This document shows, in pieces, positions 54,773-62,658 of a DNA stretch of 64,000 nt; the stretch's first letter is position 1; every line of letters begins with the position of its first letter. Origin of the DNA: Desulfopila sp. IMCC35006 (lineage in GTDB: Bacteria > Desulfobacterota > Desulfobulbia > Desulfobulbales > Desulfocapsaceae); assembly GCF_005116645.1 (NCBI RefSeq), contig NZ_SWCM01000006.1:186001-250000 (forward strand), written 5' to 3'. The notes under the pieces are model-generated. The model saw only the letters and a program-made list of their open reading frames with translations, had not been told where the DNA came from and made no database searches. Position numbers and translations under genes: made by a program.

Positions 54773-56038
54773 ATGCCAAACAAACCCACTGTAGAGCCAA
54801 AGCCATGTTCGATTTCTTTCTATATCGTGCTTGGTGCTGCTCTTCTTGCCTTCATTCGAACATTCGCACTTCTCTCGCCCATTTTATTGTCCCTTGTGCT
54901 TGTTCTGTTGATATCTCTTGCAGTCAATCCGGTGATAACCTGGATGAGGGCCAGAAAAGGCGGAAGAGAAATACCGACTGGACTGCTCACGGTGGGATCG
55001 ATAGTGGTGATCGGTTTGACATTCTGGGCATTCTTCGGTCCCATGAAGGCCTCGGTGGTTACCATCTCGGAAACCTTGCCCGGATACTGGGAACGTCTCC
55101 AGAAACCCCTGATCAAAATTGAGCAGCAATCGGTAATTTTCGAGGAGAAACTCCAGGCGGAAGTCAGTACTGAAATTGCTGAGGACAGTTCCGTGTCGGG
55201 AAATCAGCTAGTAGCGCCACTCAAGAAAAAAGCGACTCAAGCTGCTTCTCCCAAAACGGCGGATACGCTTCGCACCAGTTTGAGCAAGATGATCAGAGAT
55301 GCACTGGGCAGCTTCACGGCAGTAGCATTCAACGGAGCGCAGATACTGGTTGTTCTGGTAACGGTCTTTTTTGGGGTGATCTTTATGCTCATGAATCCCC
55401 GCCCGATCCTTGGTACAATAATTGCCCTTTTCCCTGAGTGCCACCATGATCAGGTGGTGACTATCCTGCAGCGTATCGGAAAATTTGTTCCGATGTGGGC
55501 CGGCGCGACTCTGCTGGGTATGATGTCCATAGGCATGCTGGTTTTCATGCTGATGTGGCCGATCTTTGGTTTCATGGATGCACTGGTCCTTGGGCTGGTC
55601 GCTTTTGTTCTGGAAGCGATTCCCTTTCTGGGTCCGATACTCAGTGCCGTGCCGGCGCTTTTACTGGCTGTCGGCCAAGGCGGGCTGACTCCGCTGTGGG
55701 TCGTGCTTGTCTATATCGCCGTTCAAGTCTTCGAGAACAATGTGATCATCCCTTACATTATGGCGCGGCGCCTGAAATTACATCCACTGGCAGTAGTCTT
55801 TTCCATGCTCCTCAGCATCGCCGCTTTCGGCGTATTGGGGGTTTTAATTGCGGCCCCCATGGTTGCTGTCGTGACTATCCTGCACGACGAGCTTTATCGG
55901 AAGCGTTTTCTTCCCACAACAACAGACGCCGAACTGGATCATCTGGCAGGAATCGCTTTGCACGAGAAACAGTCCTTAAGCACATCGCCGTTGGCAACAA
56001 ACGGTATACCGCTCCACCAACAAGACGAAAAGCTGTGA
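54773..56038 (+). CDS. AI-2E family transporter (PerM/YdiK-like)
   Basis: 421 residues with seven or eight membrane helices. Hallmarks: LLSPILLSLVLVLLISLAVN near the start, a soluble loop at about 105-175, then LVTVFFGVIFMLMNPRP, FVPMWAGATLLGMMSIGMLV, LVLGLVAFVLEAIPFLGPIL, VFENNVIIPYIMARRLKLHP and a final AFGVLGVLIAAPMVAVVTIL. Family members export small molecules or act as Na+/H+ or osmotic-stress transporters; substrate unknown here. It follows the YqjK-like gene by 115 bp without a terminator. Confidence 0.9.
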   Translation: MPNKPTVEPKPCSISFYIVLGAALLAFIRTFALLSPILLSLVLVLLISLAVNPVITWMRARKGGREIPTGLLTVGSIVVIGLTFWAFFGPMKASVVTISETLPGYWERLQKPLIKIEQQSVIFEEKLQAEVSTEIAEDSSVSGNQLVAPLKKKATQAASPKTADTLRTSLSKMIRDALGSFTAVAFNGAQILVVLVTVFFGVIFMLMNPRPILGTIIALFPECHHDQVVTILQRIGKFVPMWAGATLLGMMSIGMLVFMLMWPIFGFMDALVLGLVAFVLEAIPFLGPILSAVPALLLAVGQGGLTPLWVVLVYIAVQVFENNVIIPYIMARRLKLHPLAVVFSMLLSIAAFGVLGVLIAAPMVAVVTILHDELYRKRFLPTTTDAELDHLAGIALHEKQSLSTSPLATNGIPLHQQDEKL

Positions 56039-56143
56039 AATCGTCAACGCGACCGTAGGAATATAGCAGTGGAGGAAAAAATAGCCTGCCCATGACAGTG
56101 CACCGTCGTAAACTGTTCAAATTTAATGAAGGAAAGAAAAATT

Positions 56144-56530
56144 ATGCTGATCAAATTATCCACTGACAAAAATGTGAGTGAAGTGGCAGCCGCCTTACAG
56201 ATTGCCGTCCCGGCCAATCATTTTGGGATCATGCAGGTCCACAATCTCCAGGAAACCATGACCAGGAAAGGCGTCGAGTTCACCCGGGAATGCCAAATCT
56301 TCGAGGTCTGCCAACCGCAACAGGCGAAAAAGGTTCTTGAACAGAATATGAGCATTTCCACCGCCCTGCCCTGTCGGATCTCCCTCTACCGGGAAGATGG
56401 CAAAACCATTCTGGCCACCTTGAAGCCTACCACCCTTCTGGCGATGTTCAACTCGCCGCAATTGGCCGGGGCAGCACAGGAAGTAGAGGACACAATAATA
56501 AAAATCATGCAGGAAGCGATATCGGCTTGA
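56144..56530 (+). CDS. DUF302 domain protein
   Basis: 128 residues from the ATG at 56144, chosen because GAAGGAAAG lies 8-16 nt upstream; the frame opens at 56126. One DUF302 domain: FGIMQVHNLQETMTRKGVEF, ECQIFEVCQPQQAKKVLEQN, ALPCRISLYREDGKTILATL, PTTLLAMF. Cytosolic, alpha/beta, with two cysteines at positions in the family core; often found with sulfur or stress genes. Function unresolved. Confidence 0.88.
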   Translation: MLIKLSTDKNVSEVAAALQIAVPANHFGIMQVHNLQETMTRKGVEFTRECQIFEVCQPQQAKKVLEQNMSISTALPCRISLYREDGKTILATLKPTTLLAMFNSPQLAGAAQEVEDTIIKIMQEAISA

Positions 56531-56553
56531 GCGGTTGTCAAAAGGAGAATTAC

Positions 56554-57672
56554 ATGAGAGCAACCACTCTGCTTGCCATCGCCCTGATTACTCTGGGGAT
56601 AGCGGGAGTCGGCTCCCCATCCCCCACCATGGCCGCCATAGACAGGACCGATGATGCGTTTCTCGCTGGGTATATTGCCTCGGTCCTTGAACGTGACCTG
56701 CATTGGCAACGAGACAGCTATCATTTACAAATAGTAAAAGGGGTTGCCACGATTACTCTTTTTCAGGAGGACCCCGTACGCGAGGAAGAGGCAAACAGAC
56801 AGCTGCTGGAAATAGACGGCCTGCAGAGAATGTCCATTGTGGTGCAGCCGGAGCCTGCTACCGGGGTCAATCCGGCGGCACCGGTCACGTTTATGGGAAT
56901 AACCGGGGAAGGGGAAAACTTTCCAACAGGTGACTTGTTCCAGCCACTCATCGCCGACCCAAAGCAGCCGCAGTTCTACGTGAGTATCAACCGTTTCAAA
57001 TCTCTGGGATTGCGAAATACCATGGCCTTTGTCGGCTTTGGAGAGACCTTCGGGCTATATAGGTTCTTCGGCGGGAAGGAGGGAGATGGCCTGCAATTCA
57101 GTCTGGAAGCAGGCCTGTTCGGCCAATTCAATCTTGATACCCCTTCCGCCAATCTGATCAACGCAGACTATACTATCGGTCTTCCAATCACCTATCGGTA
57201 TGGCGACAACTCCCTTCGGTACCGCATATATCACCAGAGTTCCCACCTGGGGGATGAACTTCTTCTCGGCGATAATCCCCCGGAGAGAATCAATCTCAGT
57301 TATGAGGCCCTTGAGTTGATCTATGCAAGAGAATGGCGGAATTGGCGGGCGTACGGCGGCGGTGAGTATCTGGTGCACAAGGAACCTTCCGACCTCAAGC
57401 CGGCAAGCGGCCACTGGGGAATCGAGTATCAAGGCAGCCAGACGCTTTTCTGGAACGGCAGACCGATCGGTGGGGTCGACATGAAGAGCCTGGAAGAACA
57501 TGACTGGGACATCGATACCAGTATTAAGGTCGGACTCGAATTCGGTCACCCCAATCCGGGTCAGCGCCGCCTGCGCCTGATGATCGAATGGTACGATGGA
57601 TTTGATCCTTATGGTCAGTTTTACAATAACAAAGTTGATTTTTTGGGCCTTGGCGTGTCTCTGGGATTCTGA
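56554..57672 (+). CDS. Exported BON-like/DUF1207 outer-membrane protein
   Basis: 372 residues, AAAGGAG before the ATG at 56554. Signal peptide 1-27 (LLAIALITLGIAGVGSPSPT). Residues 33-100 resemble a BON lipid-binding domain (SYHLQIVKGVATITLFQEDP ... IDGLQRMSIVV). The remainder is DUF1207, expected to form an outer-membrane beta-barrel: FGETFGLYRFFGGKEGDGLQ, DYTIGLPITYRYGDNSLRYR, IYHQSSHLGDELL, ending in the aromatic-terminated VDFLGLGVSLGF typical of barrels. A fusion of BON to DUF1207 is not something I know as standard. It lies 23 bp after the DUF302 gene. Confidence 0.85.
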   Translation: MRATTLLAIALITLGIAGVGSPSPTMAAIDRTDDAFLAGYIASVLERDLHWQRDSYHLQIVKGVATITLFQEDPVREEEANRQLLEIDGLQRMSIVVQPEPATGVNPAAPVTFMGITGEGENFPTGDLFQPLIADPKQPQFYVSINRFKSLGLRNTMAFVGFGETFGLYRFFGGKEGDGLQFSLEAGLFGQFNLDTPSANLINADYTIGLPITYRYGDNSLRYRIYHQSSHLGDELLLGDNPPERINLSYEALELIYAREWRNWRAYGGGEYLVHKEPSDLKPASGHWGIEYQGSQTLFWNGRPIGGVDMKSLEEHDWDIDTSIKVGLEFGHPNPGQRRLRLMIEWYDGFDPYGQFYNNKVDFLGLGVSLGF

Positions 57673-57781
57673 TTGAAAAATGGCCAAATACAATCAACGC
57701 TCAGATATGACTCTTGGACTTGTAATTGGTATTGATCACGGAGTTGAAAATAATTATATAACATATCAGGAGAGGAGAATG

Positions 57782-58117
57782 ATGTTTACACTCAGAACAT
57801 ACATGTCCGTTCTTCCTGCGAAGCAAAAAGAGGTCCTCCTGACACTCCTTTCCTTACTTCAGCAGGCCGAAAAGAAGCAAGGGTGTGTGAGCTATGCTAT
57901 CTTCTCTGATATCGAAGACGAAAATGTTTTCAACTTGATATCAGAATGGGAAACTCGTCAGTGTCTCGACCAACATTTGAGGTCCAACCACTTCAGTATT
58001 TTGCTTGGCACCAAAAGTCTTTTGTCAGCACCATTGAAGATTCGAATCCTGGCTGATTCAGATTCAGAAGGGAGCGAGGCGCTTCATGACTTGAGAAATA
58101 TTCCGTGCGACAAATAG
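57782..58117 (+). CDS. Antibiotic biosynthesis monooxygenase-fold (ABM) protein
   Basis: About 111 residues, from ATG at 57782 (or 57779) with GAGAGGAG upstream. The ABM ferredoxin-like fold is indicated by RTYMSVLPAKQKEVLLTLLS, GCVSYAIFSDIEDENVFNLI, SEWETRQCLDQHLRSNHFSI. Members are quinol monooxygenases or stress enzymes, often with no cofactor. It is the last gene of the long stress operon, before another palindrome pair. No terminator is seen. Confidence 0.8.
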   Translation: MFTLRTYMSVLPAKQKEVLLTLLSLLQQAEKKQGCVSYAIFSDIEDENVFNLISEWETRQCLDQHLRSNHFSILLGTKSLLSAPLKIRILADSDSEGSEALHDLRNIPCDK

Positions 58118-58244
58118 TATGAAAATGAAGCTGTGCAACGCTTAGCTTTTCCCTTTCTCCGAAAGTTATAAATACCCATTGGTTTTTTCTGCCTCCCGGC
58201 GGAATATTCGTCCATAAGGCCGCCAGGCCAAATCAACTCCGCAC

Positions 58245-58275
58245 GGTCAAACACATCCATTGGTTATATTTAACC
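58245..58275. promoter_or_regulatory. Degenerate palindromic activator pair near the truncated winged-helix gene
   Basis: GGTTATATTTAACC at 58262-58275 is a clean palindrome. Its partner 17 bp upstream, GGTCAAACACATCC at 58245-58258, keeps only the outer half-sites. The pair ends 101 bp before the -24/-12 element. The weak copy fits a locus that is decaying. Confidence 0.65.
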
Positions 58276-58375
58276 ACATTAATCAGAATTATCTCTTCAA
58301 AATTCGTTTTCACCATATCTTAATTATTTATCTGAATTCAGAGAGTTGTATGAAAAAAATTGAATATCAATGACA

Positions 58376-58390
58376 GGGCACGAAGATTGC
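58376..58390 (+). promoter_or_regulatory. Sigma54-type -24/-12 promoter of a truncated gene
   Basis: GGGCAC-GAAGA-TTGC; only the first T of the -24 box is changed. The following 150 bp contain no gene before the truncated winged-helix frame at 58543. Confidence 0.6.
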
Positions 58391-58542
58391 AAACCTTAAA
58401 CGATAGAAGAGGATTTCGTCCACCCTTTCTCTATTGCAAACATGTGAAGGATGAAGCGACCACTACATCGCTTACGCGTAAGAGAATTATTTTCATGTCC
58501 TGGCAGATTTGCTATTTTTTTAACCCCGTTAGGAGGTACCAT

Positions 58543-58641
58543 ATGCAATTAACAAAAGAAGCACTCAAGGCTGCAATTCTTGAGAAAGCACATACGTCAT
58601 CGAAAGCACAATTGTACATTAAAGACTGTGATTACCACTAA
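58543..58641 (+). pseudogene. DsrD-like winged-helix gene cut off by a repeat element
   Basis: An AGGAGG site 6 nt before the ATG opens a 32-codon frame, MQLTKEALKAAILEKAHTSS then KAQLYIKDCDYH. The N-terminal pattern (TKExLKxxILEKxxxSSKxQLYIKD) resembles the first helix and wing entry of small DsrD/DsvD-like winged-helix proteins, which normally continue about 40 residues to a WSSGSTTMYxL end. The last three codons and the stop come from the left arm of the dispersed repeat that begins at 58631. The gene has therefore been truncated by that insertion. The family call is by motif memory only. Confidence 0.45.
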
Positions 58642-58795
58642 AGTTCAGCTTAGAAGGTCCAGCGGGTTTACGAGGTCCCCTTTGCACGGGTGTTCCGTAG
58701 CCTGGATGGCTGCGGGCAAGCCCCCAGGGATGGGTTTATGGCGTCCCGTGAAAAGGGCACCTCATATCCCCATATAGCTGAGGTTTAGTGAATGA
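58631..58795. repeat. MITE-like inverted-repeat element (copy 2, complete)
   Basis: About 165 bp. The left arm (58631-58690, CACTAAAGTTCAGC ... GAGGTCCCCTTT) and the reverse complement of the right arm (58735-58795, CACTAAACCTCAGC ... GAGGTGCCCTTTTCACGGGA) are alike. The middle (58696-58734) can fold with a GGCTGCGGGC/GCCCCC-type stem. The whole would form a long hairpin. The other arm-only copy is at 32597. There is no coding capacity, so if mobile it depends on a transposase elsewhere. Confidence 0.7.
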
Positions 58796-58877
58796 CAACC
58801 GAAAATTGACCACCTGTGATTACTGAATGAAACAGCAGTTCCCCACCTTCTTTGGAAAACGGGATGTAGCCCAGCTC

Positions 58878-58957
58878 GTCAAGTTACGTGGAGCTCCACA
58901 TAACTTGACTTATGTTGAGTGTTCATTTATGTGGAGAGCCTGTTGGCTTGGCTCTCC
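58878..58957. repeat. 32-bp palindrome and adjacent hairpin beside an integrase remnant
   Basis: 58878-58909 is a perfect 16+16 palindrome except for one base pair (half-site GTCAAGTTAYGTGGAG). 58933-58957 is a second stem GGAGAGCC/GGCTCTCC with a 9-nt loop. Both lie downstream of the decayed tyrosine integrase, on its minus strand. They could be recombination or excision sites of the lost element, or a terminator; no other gene covers the 58796-59040 stretch. Confidence 0.55.
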
Positions 58958-59040
58958 GCTGAAGTTTCCTCCGGCATATCTCTTCACATTAATAAGTGCG
59001 CTATCCAGCACTTTATAGTGATTCCAGCCATTCCAGAAGA

Positions 59041-59190
59041 TCAGGATTCTGTTTCCATTTCCCCAGAGATGGAATGCCATCAGTCAATGGCTTTGCCTTT
59101 TCAACGGCCTGACGCTTCATTTCAAGATCCATAATGGTGTATTTATTGGTTGTGTTTACATTGGAATGCCCCAACGTCAGAGCAAGTAAA
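59041..59190 (-). pseudogene. C-terminal remnant of a tyrosine recombinase/integrase
   Basis: Minus-strand frame LALTLGHSNVNTTNKYTIMD then LEMKRQAVEKAKPLTDG, ending at a stop at 59041. The LGHSNVNTTNKYT block is the C-terminal HxLGHxxxxxTxxYxH region of tyrosine recombinases; the catalytic Tyr is present and the helix that follows is intact. Everything upstream, including the Arg-His-Arg part of the active site, is missing, and the frame now abuts the end of the EEP nuclease gene at 59202. A relic of an integrative element. Confidence 0.75.
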
Positions 59191-59201
59191 AACTATTTCA
59201 A

Positions 59202-59906
59202 TTAAAACCTGATTTTTGCTACAAGTGGCAAATGGTCGGAGGCTACTCTGGACCGACTATTTTTGAATACAGAAATTGTTTCGATGAATCCGTTTGCATT
59301 AACCCAGATTCTATCCAGAGAAATCAGGGGGTGGCGAGAGGGGAAAGTCGGCAATGCAGCCGTTTTTTCCAACGTGCTGTCCAGTAGATGCATGTTGCGC
59401 CCCCACCTATTCCACTCATTAAAATCCCCTGCAACTAAGCAGCAATGCTCTGACTCTTTCTCTACCTGCCTGATGAGTTCCCTTATCTGAAATTTCCTCT
59501 CAAAATGCTTCAATCCCAGGTGGGTAGCAAACACAACCAGTGCCTTACCTTCATAGGCAAAACGAACCTTTAAAATACCTCTGGGCTCTCTATCGAGCAC
59601 GCTGATGTCGATCCGCTCGACTTTTTGCGGCTGAATTCTGCAGAGGAGTGCATTGCCGTAATGTCCATCCCCCTCCAGCATCGTCAAACCAGGTATTGGT
59701 TGTAATGCGGTTTTCTTTGCCAGATCTCCAAGCATGCCTCCGCTTTCGTCTCCAAGCGAAACAACTTCCTGCAGGGCAACTATATCTGCATCAATTTGCT
59801 GTAGAATGTTTGCAATTCTTGCTGAATCAACTTTCCCATCCGTCCCGATGCACCGGTGAATGTTATATGTCGCCACAGTTAAAAATTTCAGATAACTATC
59901 CGACAT
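59202..59906 (-). CDS. Endonuclease/exonuclease/phosphatase (EEP) family protein
   Basis: 234 residues. A metal-dependent phosphodiesterase of the EEP superfamily with all core motifs: VATYNIHRCIG (Asn), IVALQEVVSL (Glu), VFATHLGLK (His), LVAGDFNEWNRWG (Asp-Asn), ISLDRIWVN (Asp) and VASDHLPLVA (Asp-His). No signal peptide. The ATG overlaps the end of the PLD-VTT gene region (stop, one base, then ATG), so translation is coupled. EEP and PLD proteins are often paired; a phospholipid or nucleic-acid substrate are both possible. Confidence 0.92.
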   Translation of the reverse strand: MSDSYLKFLTVATYNIHRCIGTDGKVDSARIANILQQIDADIVALQEVVSLGDESGGMLGDLAKKTALQPIPGLTMLEGDGHYGNALLCRIQPQKVERIDISVLDREPRGILKVRFAYEGKALVVFATHLGLKHFERKFQIRELIRQVEKESEHCCLVAGDFNEWNRWGRNMHLLDSTLEKTAALPTFPSRHPLISLDRIWVNANGFIETISVFKNSRSRVASDHLPLVAKIRF

Positions 59907-59907
59907 T

Positions 59908-62160
59908 TCATCTTCTTTTCCTGTGTTGACGGGCTCTCAAAAACCAGCGGAGTCCGCTCAATGCAGCTGCGACCGCGACGATAGATAAGCCCAATATAGT
60001 CAAACTCGTTTGATCAGGTGCTTTCATGGACTTTGCAATTTGGTCCCCGACAAAAACTATCGCGATGGTGCCGGGGAGCAGGCCTATCAGAGTGCCCACC
60101 GCAAAATCCCTGAGCGAAACATCGGAAACGCCTGCTATCAGGTTGATTACCGAAAAAGGTGCAATAGGAACGATCCGGAACATTATAACCGCAGAAAGAC
60201 CCGACTTTGATAATTTATGGTTTAAACGTTTCAATAATGCTCCCGATAATTTCCTGACAGTATCCTGTCCCAGTAAACGGCCAATAAGAAACATGCACAT
60301 TGCACTTAACTCAGTCCCAAGAAGAGTGTACAACAGACCTGGCCACGGCCCAAAAATTACAATCGTGGCGATAATCATCAGCGTCACAGGAAACGACACG
60401 AGTCCGCCAGCCAGAAAGGCAGCCAACACAATAAGCGGCGAATATGGCTGGCCCTCAACCCAGCGTGCTGCTTGAAGCACAGATTCAATACTCAGCCATT
60501 CTCCGAGCGGTGTCCATCGCCACAGGATCGCCATTCCTAAGACAAACGCAATCAGAGAAATAATTTTAAACATATGGTGATATGCCCTTACCTGGTGAGA
60601 TTTATCGATGAAATAATCAAGAAGTTCATCTGGTTTGATAGGCTTTTCCGGATCGAGCAGGGCTGAGTCCGGAACCCATTGATCTCTGTCTTTGGTTGCC
60701 TCAGGGTCTATAGGCACCAGTGTACGTCCTGCACCGGACCGCAACCGATCAACAGTCACAACAAGTGAACTATTTCCCTCAAATTCCTTTTCCAACTTAT
60801 CCGGTGGCACACCCAGATGCTCAGCCAGCAACCGGTTACGAAAGAGGACTATCTTCTCTTTCTTTTCGATCGCGTTATCTTCTGCCCAGACGGAGAGATC
60901 GCATTCCGAATCGAGCCCCAGCGACCGGTTACTCAAATTGGAAGAACCAACCCGTAAAAAATTATCATCAATGATCATTACCTTGGCGTGCACCATGAGA
61001 GCCGTCAGCGGGTTATCAGCCAGCCGGGGATAAAACACCCTCAGGCGATTCCATCTGTCTGCTTCGAACATACGCCGTAAAACTCGGCCACGTAAAACAT
61101 CCATGGTATGCTGTTCCAACCATCCTCCAGTTTCGAGTGGCATGACAATCACGATTTCAGGCCCGTTTTCTTCCTCCAGCCGACCTGCCAGCGCCTCGCC
61201 AATCCTGTAGGAGCTAAGATATTGATTCTCGATATAAATGGTATTTTCTGCCGCTTCAATTGAATCAAGATAGAGTCGTTCGACCTCGCGAACTTCACTG
61301 CACATCTTAAATTCCGGCAGCGTCCTGGAAATAGCTATATCCACATCAGCAAAATCCGGGTGAACAGATTCCGGCCATAGATCGCTTGCATTCTTGTTTC
61401 CCAACAATTCCAGTTTTTTTTCACACGCCATCTGCCACCTTTCAATACAAATGGCAGCAATGGCCTTTGCCGCATCGCCGTCAACAACCATTTGAATATC
61501 GTGAAAAGGAGGATAATGGTCGCCATCCGGTGACTTTCTCCTTGCATCATCCACCAGATGTTCAGAAGTATCCCAGCGCCATTTGCTTACGTCAAACCCG
61601 CCGACAAACGCCAGACTGTCGTCGACAACGACCATTTTCTGATGTTGTGACGCGCCCAGCGGGTGTGCACCATCAAGGCAGAAATGAATATTTTTGTGAC
61701 TGCGCCACTGCAGCTTGTACCGTGGAAAAAATTCACGTTCCATGGCATATATCATGGCGAAGTCCCAGGCCAACAGATATATCTGCAGCCCCTTCTTTTC
61801 CCTTACCAGCGAGTCGAGAAACTTGCCAAGTTGAACAGGATATCCGCCGCTGTTACCATCTCTAATCAGACGCAACTCACTATGCAGGTCCCAGCCAACA
61901 AGCATGATCCTGTTTTTCGCTTCACGCATTACCTCATGGAGCGCTCGATAATAGTCCTCCCCATCAACTATCATCGCGGCCCGTTCTGCCCGAAGTATTT
62001 TCCAGTAGTTTTCAAGATTTTTATATATGTTTCGCACTGTGTCCGCCCAAAAAGAACTCAGTTGCCAAACTTTCACAGCGTTGAGCTCTGCTCGAATGTA
62101 CTCTCTTGTCAGGAGTCGGGACAGTTTCCACACGTTTGTGACAAACGCCAACCGATTCAT
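59908..62160 (-). CDS. Phospholipase D-like protein fused to VTT (DedA-type) membrane domain
   Basis: 750 residues. Two PLD HKD motifs: GASQHQKMVVVDDSLAFVGG (about 180) and VHAKVMIIDDNFLRVGSSNL (about 410), giving a PLD/cardiolipin-synthase active site. From about 545 membrane helices begin; residues 580-730 are a VTT domain (LVSFPVTLMIIATIVIFGPW, FRIVPIAPFSVINLIAGVSD, LRDFAVGTLIGLLPGTIAIV). VTT proteins are lipid scramblase- or flippase-like. The fusion would let a lipid be cut or transferred and moved across the membrane in one protein. The exact start is unsure: ATG at 62160, or a GTG about 43 residues in. Operon with the EEP gene. Confidence 0.93.
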   Translation of the reverse strand: MNRLAFVTNVWKLSRLLTREYIRAELNAVKVWQLSSFWADTVRNIYKNLENYWKILRAERAAMIVDGEDYYRALHEVMREAKNRIMLVGWDLHSELRLIRDGNSGGYPVQLGKFLDSLVREKKGLQIYLLAWDFAMIYAMEREFFPRYKLQWRSHKNIHFCLDGAHPLGASQHQKMVVVDDSLAFVGGFDVSKWRWDTSEHLVDDARRKSPDGDHYPPFHDIQMVVDGDAAKAIAAICIERWQMACEKKLELLGNKNASDLWPESVHPDFADVDIAISRTLPEFKMCSEVREVERLYLDSIEAAENTIYIENQYLSSYRIGEALAGRLEEENGPEIVIVMPLETGGWLEQHTMDVLRGRVLRRMFEADRWNRLRVFYPRLADNPLTALMVHAKVMIIDDNFLRVGSSNLSNRSLGLDSECDLSVWAEDNAIEKKEKIVLFRNRLLAEHLGVPPDKLEKEFEGNSSLVVTVDRLRSGAGRTLVPIDPEATKDRDQWVPDSALLDPEKPIKPDELLDYFIDKSHQVRAYHHMFKIISLIAFVLGMAILWRWTPLGEWLSIESVLQAARWVEGQPYSPLIVLAAFLAGGLVSFPVTLMIIATIVIFGPWPGLLYTLLGTELSAMCMFLIGRLLGQDTVRKLSGALLKRLNHKLSKSGLSAVIMFRIVPIAPFSVINLIAGVSDVSLRDFAVGTLIGLLPGTIAIVFVGDQIAKSMKAPDQTSLTILGLSIVAVAAALSGLRWFLRARQHRKRR

Positions 62161-62658
62161 AGCATTATGCTATTCATTATCAGAAACTTGGCAAGATTTT
62201 TGCTCAAAAGGCTCATTCGCGGTATATAGTTCGACCTTTCGCGTACAAACATCACAAACAATTAATATCATTCAAAAACGATATACAGCGTGTTCAATAT
62301 GGTGGGATTCTATGCTGTTTTTAGAAGATTGCACAGCTGCATGGATAATTTCATCTCGTCGCTCGCTCTCAGCAAGCGTTTTCATCAGTGAATACTGCCA
62401 AAACGAATCCAAGCATATTGTAAACGGCTCATAATGAAAGATAACCACGGTATCTGGAAGTTCTGCTTTACCAAATTCCTGATGCTCTTCAGGGAGATCC
62501 GGCTGAATTTTGGTAATTATAAGGTATTGCAAGGGGGGAGGTATTAAATGTAGACTGACGTGCCATTAACGATTAACGCCTCTGCCTTTGAGCTGGAAGT
62601 AGCATGAAGGGTTGTTCTGGCCACCACTGTCACCTCTGTAAATAGAAGATCATCGCCT
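62161..62658. other. Intergenic region with a start-stop codon pair and a doubtful ORF
   Basis: About 500 bp between divergent genes. On the plus strand a very strong ribosome-binding site (GGGGGGAGG at 62533-62541) is followed by ATG immediately followed by TAG (62548-62553). On the minus strand 62532-62272 an 86-codon frame (LPEEHQEFGKAELPDTVVIF ...) starts only at TTG with no ribosome-binding site, so it is not called. TGGCAA-GATTT-TTGC at 62189 looks like a sigma54 element but has no palindrome pair. Confidence 0.4.

Noticed and set aside
19952-58390. The repeated palindromes as a CRISPR array or REP elements
   Set aside because: They occur as single pairs at separate promoters, not as an array with spacers, and their position relative to -24/-12 elements is fixed.
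62189-62203. TGGCAA-GATTT-TTGC as a sigma54 promoter for the MBL gene
   Set aside because: The -24 box is imperfect, the gene is 455 bp away, and no palindrome pair lies about 100 bp upstream.
62272-62532. 86-codon minus-strand ORF
   Set aside because: Starts only at TTG and is preceded by a C-run instead of a ribosome-binding site; composition is plausible but unsupported.
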